From assembly GCA_963748315.1 (NCBI GenBank), contig CAVVIK010000006.1, positions 806,001 to 870,000 of the forward strand: a DNA stretch of 64,000 bases. The letters are read 5' to 3'. The stretch comes from DASPHG01 sp963748315. Its GTDB lineage: Bacteria; Actinomycetota; Thermoleophilia; Solirubrobacterales; Thermoleophilaceae. A program made the position numbers and the translations under genes. Every line of letters starts with the position of its first letter. The first letter of the stretch is position 1. Below the pieces are notes generated by a model, which ran no database searches, was not told the DNA's origin, and worked only from the letters and a program-made list of their open reading frames with translations. Of this stretch, positions 1 to 11,298 are shown piece by piece.

Positions 1-1
1 G

Positions 2-412
2 TACACGGACGGCCGCACCGGGCCCGGCGGCCCGCGCGTCGGCGTCCTCTTGCCGCAGACGTACATGAACGACGCGGGCCGCGCCGCCGGTCCGGCGCGC
101 GGCGCGCTCGGCGTCGATCTCGACCGCGTGCTGGCGATCCACGACGAGATCGACCTTCCGTTCGGGACCGTGCAGGCGCGCATCGGCGGCGGGCTGGCGG
201 GACACAACGGGTTGAAATCGCTCAAGCAGGAGCTCGGCTCGGCTGACTTTCACCGCCTGCGCGTGGGTGTCGGGCGGCCTGATTCGACCGACCCGGAGAT
301 CGTCTCCGCGTACGTCCTCGGCCGCTTCGCTGAGGGGCGCGACGAGGTCGAGCGCCTCGTCGCCACCGCGGCCGACGAGGCGGAGCGCGTGCTCGCTCAA
401 CCGATCGACTGA
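2..412 (+). CDS. pth: Peptidyl-tRNA hydrolase, 5' end missing
   Basis: Cytoplasmic esterase that releases tRNA from peptidyl-tRNA that drops off ribosomes. The frame is open from the window edge, so the N-terminal third (with the catalytic His) lies outside. The visible part has the family signature LPQTYMND, the DEID segment (catalytic Asp region) and GGGLAGHNGLKS, followed by FHRLRVGVGRP, all in the right order for Pth. The C-terminus is complete. It heads the pth-mfd-mazG-eno-ftsB order common in actinobacteria. Identification is secure; the true start cannot be seen. Confidence 0.95.
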   Translation, partial: YTDGRTGPGGPRVGVLLPQTYMNDAGRAAGPARGALGVDLDRVLAIHDEIDLPFGTVQARIGGGLAGHNGLKSLKQELGSADFHRLRVGVGRPDSTDPEIVSAYVLGRFAEGRDEVERLVATAADEAERVLAQPID

Positions 413-436
413 CCCGCAGTCGAGCCGATCGACCAC

Positions 437-892
437 TTGTGGCGCCCGCGCAGGCATCCGATCCTGCATGGAGTGAGTCCTGCCGGCTTCGACCCTGCGG
501 TCGACGAGACGATCAATTGCGACCCACGCGCGCCCGCGATCGCCCGCAGGGCGGTCGAGGAGCTCGCCGCCGACGTCGATCCCGGCGTCCTCCGCGACGC
601 GCAGCTGCTCGTCTCCGAAGTGGTCACGAACAGCATCAAGCACTCGGGCTCCGATGACCCGATCCAGCTGCGCGTATGGGAGCGCTCGACCGGGTTGAAG
701 GTCGAGGTCGCCGACGGCGGGTTCGGTTTCGCGGCCGGCGAGACCTCTGCGCCGGGCGACGGCGAGGGCGGCCGCGGCCTGCTGATCCTCGCGACGCTCG
801 CCGACCGTTGGGGCACGAGCCACGATGCCCGCGCGCGCGTTTGGTTCGAGCTGACTCCGCGGCCGGTCAGCCGCAGCGCCCGGGTCGGCTAA
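437..892 (+). CDS. RsbW-like ATP-binding protein (anti-sigma kinase type)
   Basis: Single-domain GHKL ATPase of the HATPase_c_2 type, as in anti-sigma factor serine kinases. The N box (LLVSEVVTNSIKHS), G1 box (VADGGFGF) and G2 box (GRGLLIL) are all present in about 150 residues. The start used here is TTG at 437; a GTG at 473 in the same frame would remove 12 residues without touching the domain and is a good alternative. No partner anti-anti-sigma factor or sigma factor lies beside it, so its target is unknown. It sits between pth and mfd, 65 nt before mfd. Confidence 0.8.
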   Translation: MWRPRRHPILHGVSPAGFDPAVDETINCDPRAPAIARRAVEELAADVDPGVLRDAQLLVSEVVTNSIKHSGSDDPIQLRVWERSTGLKVEVADGGFGFAAGETSAPGDGEGGRGLLILATLADRWGTSHDARARVWFELTPRPVSRSARVG

Positions 893-957
893 AACCCGCC
901 TCTAGAATCGCTCGTCGACAGGCCGCGCGGAGCCCCGCGTGGCCGTTCGTCGTGCTC

Positions 958-4311
<3,354 letters not shown>

Positions 4312-4325
4312 TCTCCCGCGCTGCT

Positions 4326-5597
4326 TTGCGACTGACGCGCCTCATTTCGCTGCTCGCAACCGCCGCCGTCCTGCCGATTGCCGTGGCCGGCTGCGGGAAC
4401 GACGTTCCCTCCGGCGCGGTCGCGAAGGTCGACGACACCGTCATCAAGCAGGAGGAGTTCGACCACTGGATCCAGGCCGCGGCGCAGGGGCAGCAGCCCC
4501 CGGGTGCGGGCGGCCAGGTCGCCGTTCCGGATCCGCCGGACTTCACCGAGTGCATCGACGCGAAGAAGCAGCAGCCTGTGCCACCGGGCTCCCAGAAGCC
4601 CACGGATGACCAGCTCAAGGACCAGTGCTCGCAGGAGTTCGACTCGCTGAAGCAGCAGGTGATGCAGTTCCTGATCTCGGCCGAGTGGATCCAGCAGGAG
4701 GCCGATGCGCGCGACATCGAGGTGAGCGACGAGGAGATCCAGAAGCAGTTCGAGGACCAGAAGAACCAGTCGTTCCCGAACGACAAGCAGTACCAGCAGT
4801 TCCTCAAGACGTCAGGCCAGACCGAGGAGGACCTGCTCTTCCGCGTCAAGCTCGACGTCCTCTCGACCAAGGTGCGCGACGAGATCATCGACGACACCGA
4901 TGAGGTGACCGACGAGGACATCTCCAACTACTACGACGAGAACAAGGAGCGCTTCGCGCAGCCCGAGCGCCGCGACCTCAACGTCGTCCTCACGAAGACC
5001 GAGGCCAAGGCGAACGAGGCGAAGCAGGCGATCGAGTCAGGGCAGAGCTTCAAGGACGTCGCGAAGGAGTTCTCGATCGACGAGGCGTCCAAGTCGCAGG
5101 GCGGCAAGTTGCCGGCCGTCGCGGAGGGCCAGCAGGAGAAGGCGTTCGACGATGCGATCTTCTCCGCCGAGAAGGGCCAGCTGACCGGACCGGTCAAGAC
5201 CCAGTTCGGCTGGTACGTCTTCGAGGTCACCAAGGTCACCCCCGCGTCGCAGCAGTCGCTCGACGACGCGAAGGAGACGATCAAGAGCCTGCTCAGGTCG
5301 GAGCGCGAGCAGAAGGCGCTCGACGACTTCATCAAGGAGTTCCAGGACAAGTACTCCGAGAAGACGAACTGCGCCGACGACTACGTCGTGCAGGAGTGCG
5401 ACAACGCGTCCGACGAGACGTCGACCGGCCCCGCGTCGGGCGGCGCGCCGCAGGTCGCACCGCCGCAGGGCGGCGGAGCGCCGCAGGGCCAGCCGGTGCC
5501 CGTGCCGCAGGGCGCACCGCCGACCGGCGCACCGCCGACGGGCGCACCGCCACAGGGCGCACCGCAGGGCACGCCGGTCCCCGTTCCGCAGGGCTAG
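4326..5597 (+). CDS. SurA/PrsA-like peptidyl-prolyl isomerase lipoprotein
   Basis: Extracytoplasmic folding factor. It starts at TTG 4326 with a lipoprotein signal peptide ending in the lipobox VAGC (Cys23). A SurA-N-like helical region follows, then one parvulin (PPIC) domain at about residues 205-305 (SFKDVAKEFS, GGKLPAV, GPVKTQFGWYVFEV). The C-terminus is a Gly/Pro/Gln low-complexity tail of short near-repeats (GAPPTGAPPTGAPPQG, around 5510-5580), probably an extended surface tail. It lies 15 nt after mfd and just before mazG. Function as a chaperone or isomerase is inferred from family. Confidence 0.88.
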   Translation: MRLTRLISLLATAAVLPIAVAGCGNDVPSGAVAKVDDTVIKQEEFDHWIQAAAQGQQPPGAGGQVAVPDPPDFTECIDAKKQQPVPPGSQKPTDDQLKDQCSQEFDSLKQQVMQFLISAEWIQQEADARDIEVSDEEIQKQFEDQKNQSFPNDKQYQQFLKTSGQTEEDLLFRVKLDVLSTKVRDEIIDDTDEVTDEDISNYYDENKERFAQPERRDLNVVLTKTEAKANEAKQAIESGQSFKDVAKEFSIDEASKSQGGKLPAVAEGQQEKAFDDAIFSAEKGQLTGPVKTQFGWYVFEVTKVTPASQQSLDDAKETIKSLLRSEREQKALDDFIKEFQDKYSEKTNCADDYVVQECDNASDETSTGPASGGAPQVAPPQGGGAPQGQPVPVPQGAPPTGAPPTGAPPQGAPQGTPVPVPQG

Positions 5598-5605
5598 CGC
5601 CGCGG

Positions 5606-6203
5606 ATGCCCGATACGGGGCGCACCATCCGAAGCGCTGCTGGCCCTCGACGAGATCACCCGCCGGCTGCGGCGCGAGTGCCCGTGGGACCGCGAGCAGG
5701 ACGAACGCTCGATCGTGCCGCACACGGTCGAGGAGGCCTACGAGCTGGCCGACGCCGCCCACGCGGGAGACGACGCCAAGCTGCTCGACGAGCTGGGCGA
5801 CGTCCTCTTCCAGGTCTACTTCCTGGCGCTCCTGCTCGAGGAGCGCGACGCGGGCAGCCTCGCCGACGTGGCCGATCACTGCCGCGAAAAGCTGATTCGG
5901 CGCCACCCGCACGTCTTCGGCGACGCCGCGGTCGACACCGCGGCCGGCGTCGTGCGCCAGTGGGACGAGATCAAGCGCGATGACGAGCGCGGGGGCGCGC
6001 TGTTCGGCCCGCTGCCGGAGAACCTGCCCGCGCTGTCCTATGCCCGCAAGGTGCAGCGCCAGGCCGGCGAGGAGCGGACGCCGTTCGAGATCGTCGGGGA
6101 GCTGTTCTTCCAGGCGGTCGCGGTTGCGCGGGCGCTCGATGTCGATCCGGAGCTCGCACTGCGCGAGGCCGCCAACCGCTTCAAGGAGGGAAGGGAAGCT
6201 TGA
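5606..6203 (+). CDS. mazG: Nucleoside triphosphate pyrophosphohydrolase MazG (one-base frameshift near start)
   Basis: Hydrolyses NTPs to NMP and PPi as a housecleaning enzyme. The signature CPWDREQ, the HTVEEAYEL segment and the ELGDVLFQVYF helix are all present, with a second partial MazG helix pair at the C-terminus. The frame carrying the CPWD motif has no ATG, GTG or TTG before it. Removing one G from the GGGG run at 5616-5619 joins ATG 5606 in frame (MPDTGAPSEALLAL...), so an extra base is the simplest explanation. The intact in-frame part without the correction begins at GTG 5715 and would lack the signature. The stop overlaps the eno start (TTGA). Confidence 0.85.
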
Positions 6204-7474
6204 GCGAGATCCAGCTGGTGCACGGCCGGCAGATCACCGACAGCCGGGGCAACCCGACGGTAGAGGTCGAGGTCGGGCTGAAGTCCGGAGCCGCGGGCCG
6301 TGCCGCCGTCCCGTCCGGGGCGTCCACGGGCGTCCACGAGGCGGTAGAGCTGCGCGACGGCGGCGAGGCGTTCGCCGGGAAGGGCGTCAGCAAGGCGGTC
6401 GCGAACGTGAACGGCGAGATCCGCGACGCGGTGTCGGGGCTCGATCCCGCCGACCAGGCCGAGCTGGACAGGGCGATGATCGAGCTGGACGGCACTCCCA
6501 ACAAGGGACGCCTCGGGGCCAACGCGATCCTCGGCGTTTCGCTCGCCGCTGCGAAGGCGATCGCGGCGGAGGAGGGGACATCCCTGTGGCGCTACCTCGG
6601 CGGCGAGCAGGCGCACGTGCTGCCGGTGCCGATGATGAACGTGCTGAACGGCGGCGCGCACGCCGACAACAAGGTCGACTTCCAGGAGTTCATGGTCGTG
6701 CCGGCCGGCTTCACCACCTACTCGGACGCGCTGCGGGCCGGCATCGAGGTCTTTCACGCCCTCAAGAAGCAGCTGCACGATCGCGGGCTCAGCACGGCGG
6801 TCGGCGACGAAGGCGGGTTCGCCCCCGACCTCGAGTCGAACGAGGCAGCGCTCGAGATGCTGATGGCCGGGATCGCCGCGGCGGGGTACGAGCCGGGCGA
6901 GCAGGTCGCGATCGCGCTCGATCCGGCGACCAGCGAGGTGGAGAAGCAAGGGTCGTACGTGCTCGAGCATGAAGGCCGCACACTCTCCGCCGAGGAGATG
7001 GCGGCGTACTGGGCGGAGATGGCCGGGCGCTATCCGATCGTCTCGATCGAGGACGGGATGGCCGAGGAGGACTGGGACGGCTGGAAGGTCCTGACCGACC
7101 GGCTCGGTGACACCGTGCAGCTCGTCGGCGACGACCTCTTCGTGACGAACACCGAGCGCCTGCGCGAGGGCATCGAGCGCGGCGTCGCCAACTCGATCCT
7201 CGTGAAGGTCAACCAGATCGGGACCCTGACCGAGACGCTCGACGCGATGAAGACGGCCGAGACCGCCGGGTATTCGGCCGTGATGTCGCACCGCTCGGGC
7301 GAGACCGAGGACGTCACGATCGCCGATCTCGCCGTCGCCACCGGCTGCGGCCAGATCAAGACGGGCGCCCCCTCGCGGTCAGATCGCGTGGCGAAGTACA
7401 ACCAGCTGCTCCGGATCGAGGAGGCGCTTGGCGCGGACGCCGCCTATCCGGGGCGCTCGGTCTTCAGGTCCTGA
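6200..7474 (+). CDS. eno: Enolase
   Basis: Converts 2-phosphoglycerate to phosphoenolpyruvate in glycolysis. The 424-residue length is standard. Visible features are the N-terminal ITDSRGNPTVEVEV, VPSGASTG loop, GGAHADNKVDFQEFM, metal-ligand segments ALDPATSE, SIEDGMAEEDWDGW and VGDDLFVTN, the catalytic Lys in ILVKVNQIGT, and SHRSGETEDVTIADLAV. It starts at TTG 6200, overlapping the mazG stop, with a purine-rich ribosome-binding stretch (aaggaggg) just upstream, which supports this start. Confidence 0.98.
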   Translation: MSEIQLVHGRQITDSRGNPTVEVEVGLKSGAAGRAAVPSGASTGVHEAVELRDGGEAFAGKGVSKAVANVNGEIRDAVSGLDPADQAELDRAMIELDGTPNKGRLGANAILGVSLAAAKAIAAEEGTSLWRYLGGEQAHVLPVPMMNVLNGGAHADNKVDFQEFMVVPAGFTTYSDALRAGIEVFHALKKQLHDRGLSTAVGDEGGFAPDLESNEAALEMLMAGIAAAGYEPGEQVAIALDPATSEVEKQGSYVLEHEGRTLSAEEMAAYWAEMAGRYPIVSIEDGMAEEDWDGWKVLTDRLGDTVQLVGDDLFVTNTERLREGIERGVANSILVKVNQIGTLTETLDAMKTAETAGYSAVMSHRSGETEDVTIADLAVATGCGQIKTGAPSRSDRVAKYNQLLRIEEALGADAAYPGRSVFRS

Positions 7475-7510
7475 GCAGGAAAGGGCGGCCCCGCCGCGAA
7501 GCCGGTCGCG

Positions 7511-7813
7511 ATGGCCGCTCGCAAACCGCCTCCCGCGCGCATCCGCTGGGATCGGCTGGGGCGCTACGCGCTGCTCATGGTCCTGGGCGCGGTGTTGCTC
7601 TCCTACATCTCCCCGATCAGCCATTGGCTGCGCCAGTCGGAGACGGCGAAGCACGAGGAGGCTCAGCTCGAGGCGCTCCAGGAGGAGAACGCGAGCCTCA
7701 AGCACCGCGTCGAGGACCTGAAGCGACCGCTCGCGCTCGAGCGCGAGGCCCGCAAGCTCGGGATGATCAAGGAAGGCGAGCGGGCGTACGTGATCGAGAA
7801 TCTCGGTCGCTAG
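7511..7813 (+). CDS. ftsB: FtsB/DivIC-family septum formation protein
   Basis: Small bitopic membrane protein of the divisome. One transmembrane helix (about residues 18-40, YALLMVLGAVLLSYISPI) is followed by a coiled coil rich in Leu/Glu (about 45-80) and a short C-terminal segment (ARKLGMIKEGERAYVIE) typical of DivIC/FtsB. The position directly after eno is the usual actinobacterial location. The TAG stop is followed in the same frame by 97 open codons (next entry). Confidence 0.88.
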   Translation: MAARKPPPARIRWDRLGRYALLMVLGAVLLSYISPISHWLRQSETAKHEEAQLEALQEENASLKHRVEDLKRPLALEREARKLGMIKEGERAYVIENLGR

Positions 7814-8107
7814 CCTGCGCGGATCGCATACCCGGTCCAGAACGCGCTGTTCCAGTGGGAGGACGGCGAGCGACGGCTCGCCGAGGCCGACGATGCCACC
7901 TACCGCCGGGCGACCGAGGATCTCGTCGAGGAGCTGCGCAAGCGGCTCGGATCGACGTTCTCCATCGAGGAGCTCGCCGACCTCTACGGGTCGGCGCCGG
8001 ACTTCAGCTCCGACCCCGCATGGCTCATCGACGCCGCTTTCGGCCGGTACGCGCGTGAGGCCGCCGACTACGCCGGCGGCCGGCAGCTGAGCGATTCAGA
8101 GCGGTAG
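7814..8107 (+). CDS. Small conserved-looking protein without a standard start codon
   Basis: The frame directly after the ftsB TAG stays open to a TAG at 8105 and codes a normal-looking acidic helical protein (AYPVQNALFQWEDGERRL..., ...FGRYAREAADYAGGRQ). Codon use is like that of its neighbours. There is no ATG, GTG or TTG anywhere in this frame. The sequence would start naturally near ATC 7823 or CTG 7847, and no clear ribosome-binding site precedes either. It could also be made by read-through of the ftsB stop. I do not recognise a named family. Coding status is likely from composition; the start is open. Confidence 0.5.
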   Translation, partial: PARIAYPVQNALFQWEDGERRLAEADDATYRRATEDLVEELRKRLGSTFSIEELADLYGSAPDFSSDPAWLIDAAFGRYAREAADYAGGRQLSDSER

Positions 8108-8112
8108 CGCGG

Positions 8113-8693
8113 CTACGACGCGAACTCGTCCGGGTCGAGCTCGTCCGAGCTCGAGTCGCCGTTGTCGCCCGACGCGTCCTCGCCGGCGCGGCGAATCACG
8201 ATTCGGTCGGGCTCGACCGAGACGGTGACGGGCCGGTGGCCCGCCCAGTGCTCGGCGTAGACCGAGTCCTCCTGAATCGACGGGTCGAGCCACAGGCCGT
8301 AGCCCTCCTCGCCGTGGTCGAAGCTCCCATCGAGCGTCTTCGGGCGCCGCCTGCGGCCGCGTCCTCCGCGGCGGCCACGGCGACGGCGGGGACGATCCCG
8401 GAGCCGCCGTTGTCGTCCTTGCCGGTCTCGCCCTCCTCGGGCTCGTCCTCGTCGTCCTCGGGCTCGGCGTCGAGCTCGGCGGCGATCAGCGCGTCGTCTT
8501 CGGCTCGCAGGTCCATGTCGTCGCTGAAGGAGGTCTCCTCCTCGCCCTCCGGCGCGAGCCCGTGCTCGCGCTTGAAGGCGTCGATGTCGCGCACGGCAAC
8601 CTGGAGCTGGTGCGCGATCCACGCGTCGGTGCGCCCTTGCCGGACCCAGGTCCGGATCTGATTCAGCTGCGGTTTGAGCGAGCGGCGCGCCAT
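8113..8693 (-). CDS. HTH-like hypothetical protein with acidic linker, frameshifted
   Basis: The N-terminal 50 residues (RRSLKPQLNQIRTWVRQG, then DAWIAHQLQV and IDAFKREHGL) look like a small homeodomain-like helix-turn-helix. An acidic, low-complexity linker follows, and a separate conserved-looking C-terminal block (SFDHGEEGYGLWLDPSI, then RPVTVSVEPDRIVIRR) lies in another frame. The two halves are joined only if one base is restored (or two removed) around 8340-8400, in the GC-rich linker. Start ATG 8693. It faces the 7814-8107 gene tail to tail with 5 nt between. Function unknown; DNA or RNA binding is only a guess. Confidence 0.6.
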
Positions 8694-8802
8694 GCGGCGC
8701 GCAACACTAGCAATGGTCCTACTTCGTCCCTACTTGATCAAACAGCCGAAGCCTGCTTGACTGCGCACACCGGCGAGAGGCACGGAGGCGACAGGGGCGT
8801 TC

Positions 8803-9027
8803 ATGCTGGTCCTCACCAGAAAGTCCAATCAGAGCATCATGATCGGGGACGAGATCGAGGTCTCGGTTCTCGCGATCATGGGTGAGAAGGTCCGGATCGG
8901 GATCCAGGCGCCGCGGAGCATCCCGGTGTTCCGCAAGGAGGTTTACCTCGAGATCCAGCAGGAGCGCGGAGAGGACCCTCAGGCGAAACAGGCGGTTGAT
9001 GCCGCCCTCGACAAGCTGAAGACCTAA
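8803..9027 (+). CDS. csrA: Carbon storage regulator CsrA
   Basis: Small homodimeric RNA-binding protein that represses translation by binding GGA motifs in mRNA leaders. The 74-residue product has the full family pattern: MLVLTRK at the N-terminus, IMIGDEIEVSVLAI, then VRIGIQAP and IPVFRKEVYLEIQ, which include the conserved RNA-contact residues. A short helical tail follows. No fliW, flagellin or other motility gene is near, although these usually accompany csrA in Gram-positive bacteria. It stands alone, with 109 nt upstream that could hold a promoter. Confidence 0.95.
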   Translation: MLVLTRKSNQSIMIGDEIEVSVLAIMGEKVRIGIQAPRSIPVFRKEVYLEIQQERGEDPQAKQAVDAALDKLKT

Positions 9028-9036
9028 GCGCCTGCG

Positions 9037-9954
9037 CTAGCCCGTTACGAGGCGGGCGAGGTCCCCGCGGATCGCGGTGGGCTCCTGGGCGAGTTGTCGC
9101 GCAGTGATCCGGATGACGGTCCAGCCGGCTGCCTTGAGCGCGCGGTCCTTGCGGCGGTCACGCTCGAACGCTTCGCTGCTCCCGTGCGTGCCGAAGGCGT
9201 CCAGCTCCACGATTACTCGCCGGTCGGGCCAGACGCAGTCGACCTCGAAGCCGAGGATCGTGACATTGGTCCGCGGCCGCGGTAGGTCCCATTCGTCGAC
9301 GAGGTAGAGGAAGCGGGCCTCGAGCTCGCTGCGGGTCATCGCCAGGGGCGCTGCGGTGATTGCTCGCAGCTTCGGCGTGCCCGATCGGCGTGGATACCGC
9401 TCGAGAAGCTCGGGGATCGCGGGGCCGCGCCACGGCCGCAGCCGCTCGGCCGCCTCGAGCATTCGATGAAGCGCCGATAGGGGCAGGTGGGGGGCGAGAT
9501 CGAGGATCACGCGCGCCGGGCTCGCGACGGGGATCCCATTCGAAATGGTCACCTCGTCATCCGGCAGCGCCGCGAAATGGAAGACAATCGTGGGAGTGTT
9601 GCGGCGCCGGCGCGGGATGGTCACGTGCGTGCGCGGCCCCGAGCCGGATCGGAGGCGCCAGAGAATCGCCGCTGACCAGTGACTGAGCACCGCGGCATCG
9701 CCCCCCGCGAGCACCGAGGCCATCCATTGCGCCGCGGTCGTGAGGATCGGATGCCCAGCCGAATAGACCGTCGGTTCGACGCGATGAAGGCGTCGGCGTC
9801 TGATCCGGTGCTCGATCGCGCCCCTTCCAAGCCCGAGCTCACGCAGCTGCGCGAGGGAGACGACCCCGTGCTGCCGCTCCGCGATCGCCGCGATCGCGAC
9901 ATCCGGTTGCCAAGAACCATGACTGTCATGGGTCCTGGCAACCGGATCGGGCAC
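9037..9954 (-). CDS. AbiEi-type antitoxin domain / DUF559 endonuclease-like protein
   Basis: The 305-residue protein has an N-terminal winged-helix like that of AbiEi antitoxins (QHGVVSLAQLRELGLGRGAIEHRI), a central AbiEi C-terminal-like part, and a C-terminal DUF559/Vsr-like nuclease fold domain (VDCVWPDRRVIVELDAFGTH, FERDRRKDRALKAAGW). The acidic and His residues expected in the nuclease core are present. No AbiEii toxin gene is adjacent, so this is not a complete type IV toxin-antitoxin pair here. Such stand-alone fusions are common in this group of actinobacteria and their role is not known to me. Confidence 0.8.
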   Translation of the reverse strand: MPDPVARTHDSHGSWQPDVAIAAIAERQHGVVSLAQLRELGLGRGAIEHRIRRRRLHRVEPTVYSAGHPILTTAAQWMASVLAGGDAAVLSHWSAAILWRLRSGSGPRTHVTIPRRRRNTPTIVFHFAALPDDEVTISNGIPVASPARVILDLAPHLPLSALHRMLEAAERLRPWRGPAIPELLERYPRRSGTPKLRAITAAPLAMTRSELEARFLYLVDEWDLPRPRTNVTILGFEVDCVWPDRRVIVELDAFGTHGSSEAFERDRRKDRALKAAGWTVIRITARQLAQEPTAIRGDLARLVTG

Positions 9955-10012
9955 GCGGCCGAGTTTGCGCCGCGCCGGGTGACTCGTGTGCGACGAGTGC
10001 TACGAGGCGGTG

Positions 10013-10252
10013 CTAGCCCGCGACGCGGGCGAGGGTCTCGAACATCACGACCGTCACGACGACGGCCGTGAGGATGATCACCAGCACGAGCGTGAGGAAG
10101 CGCAGCGTCCCGTGCTTCTGCACGCGCTCGGCACGGCGGACGCGCGCCCGCTGGGCGACGTCGACCCTGACTTCCTCACGGTGCAGGCGGTCCTCGACCG
10201 CCTGCTCGTGGAAGGCGGCCTCGAACTGCGCGAGTGACTGACGCATCTTCAT
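10013..10252 (-). CDS. Small single-pass membrane protein
   Basis: A 79-residue product with a charged N-terminal helix (many Arg/Glu) and one C-terminal transmembrane helix (LTLVLVIILTAVVVTVVMF). The ATG at 10252 is well supported by a GGAGG about 8 nt upstream. The leader just upstream contains copy A of a dispersed hairpin repeat (10265-10317). No family recognised. Positive-inside reasoning would leave the N-terminal helix in the cytoplasm. Confidence 0.6.
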   Translation of the reverse strand: MKMRQSLAQFEAAFHEQAVEDRLHREEVRVDVAQRARVRRAERVQKHGTLRFLTLVLVIILTAVVVTVVMFETLARVAG

Positions 10253-10264
10253 GTCGTTACCTCC

Positions 10265-10317
10265 GCGGGCTTCCGGCCCCGCGCGCTGATCGGATAGCTC
10301 GCATCCGGCTCGCGTAA
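10265..10317 (-). repeat. Dispersed hairpin repeat, copy A
   Basis: About four fifths of the positions match a second element at 15880-15931. Both contain a GC hairpin (GCGGG...CCCGC around a CTTCC-type loop), then CTGAT, a variable part, TCGCATCC and GCTCGCGTAA. On the minus strand this copy forms the leader of the 79-residue membrane protein gene and ends at its ribosome-binding site. Confidence 0.5.
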
Positions 10318-10332
10318 AAAGAGCCTACCGCC

Positions 10333-11271
10333 CTAGCGGGCAGCGGCAAGCTGTTCCGCGTCCTCGTACACCCGTACGAAGCGCAGGTAGTTCTCGGCTA
10401 TCTGGCCGGCCGCGGTCTCGCGGTCCAGCGACCCGTCGATGAAGCCCTTGAGCGCGTCGCCCCAGATCGAACGGCCGATCGCGAACCCGACGAAGCCGTC
10501 GACGGGGGCGGCCTGCGTCAGCCAGTGGTCGACCTTGTCGTCGTTGGCGCCGCGACCGAGAAGGACGCAGACGACGCCCTCACGGCCCTCGCCCTTGCGC
10601 GACTGCTTCGCGAGCATCTCCGCGTCCGAGCGCTCGTCGACGCCCTCGATCTTCCAGATGTCCACCTCGATCCCCGCGTTCTGGATCTCCTCGATGGTGC
10701 GCCGCATGAGCTCCGGCCGGAGCTCCGCGTCGTAGCGGTCGGTGTCGCCGCCGACCTGCTCGAGCTGGGCCTCCTCCGCCGGCACGAGCAGCTCGAAGAG
10801 GAACTTGCGGTCGTTCGCGTGGAGCCAGTCGGAAAGGATCTTGAGCCGGCCGATCTGACGCTCGTTCATCTCGGCGTCGCCGTCCGGGTTGTACCGGACC
10901 AGGACCTTGGAGAAGGCGGGGTCGAACTTCTCGATGTGCTCGCCGAAGCCGTCCTCGCCGTACTGGAAGTCGAACTCGTTCTGGCCGGACTTCTCGACCG
11001 GCATCGCGAGTTCGAGCCCGTGCTCCTTCGCGGCCTGCGGGATCCCGCTCGGCTCGCCGAACTGCTCATCGACCAGCGCGCCCGTGACGCTGGGCTCGGC
11101 GCCCTTCTCGAGCGCCTTCTCGAGCCCCTCGTAGATGACCCGCTTCGCGTCGGCTATCCGCTCCGTGTCCTCGGGCGAGGGGTCGCCCTCCAGCCCGAAC
11201 CACTTCTTCTGGAACGAGCCCCGATGGTCGAAAGCGAGGATGTAGAGCTTGCCGTCGTAGCCGAGCGCCAC
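10333..11271 (-). CDS. Stand-alone DUF2090 protein (IolC C-terminal-like)
   Basis: Matches the DUF2090 domain that forms the C-terminal half of many 5-dehydro-2-deoxygluconokinase (IolC) proteins: LYILAFDHRGSFQK, MPVEKSGQNEFDFQYG, VLVRYNPDGD, FLFELLVPAE, DIWKIEGVD and GFAIGRSIWGD. It is an aldolase-like TIM barrel by family knowledge. The kinase half is absent. GTG 11271 is chosen because AAGGAG lies 8-9 nt upstream; the frame continues further upstream but there overlaps the divergent ligase gene. Length 312 residues. The actual reaction is unknown. Confidence 0.82.
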   Translation of the reverse strand: MALGYDGKLYILAFDHRGSFQKKWFGLEGDPSPEDTERIADAKRVIYEGLEKALEKGAEPSVTGALVDEQFGEPSGIPQAAKEHGLELAMPVEKSGQNEFDFQYGEDGFGEHIEKFDPAFSKVLVRYNPDGDAEMNERQIGRLKILSDWLHANDRKFLFELLVPAEEAQLEQVGGDTDRYDAELRPELMRRTIEEIQNAGIEVDIWKIEGVDERSDAEMLAKQSRKGEGREGVVCVLLGRGANDDKVDHWLTQAAPVDGFVGFAIGRSIWGDALKGFIDGSLDRETAAGQIAENYLRFVRVYEDAEQLAAAR

Positions 11272-11298
11272 TGAAAAATCTCCTTCGTCGATGTCGCC

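Noticed and set aside
5500..5590. Tandem GGCGCACCGCC-type repeats as a microsatellite or CRISPR-like array
   Set aside because: It is the in-frame Gly/Pro/Gln tail of the foldase lipoprotein; repeats are short, imperfect and without spacers.
9037..9954. A complete AbiE toxin-antitoxin system
   Set aside because: Only the AbiEi/DUF559 fusion is present; neighbours are csrA and a small membrane protein, with no nucleotidyltransferase toxin.
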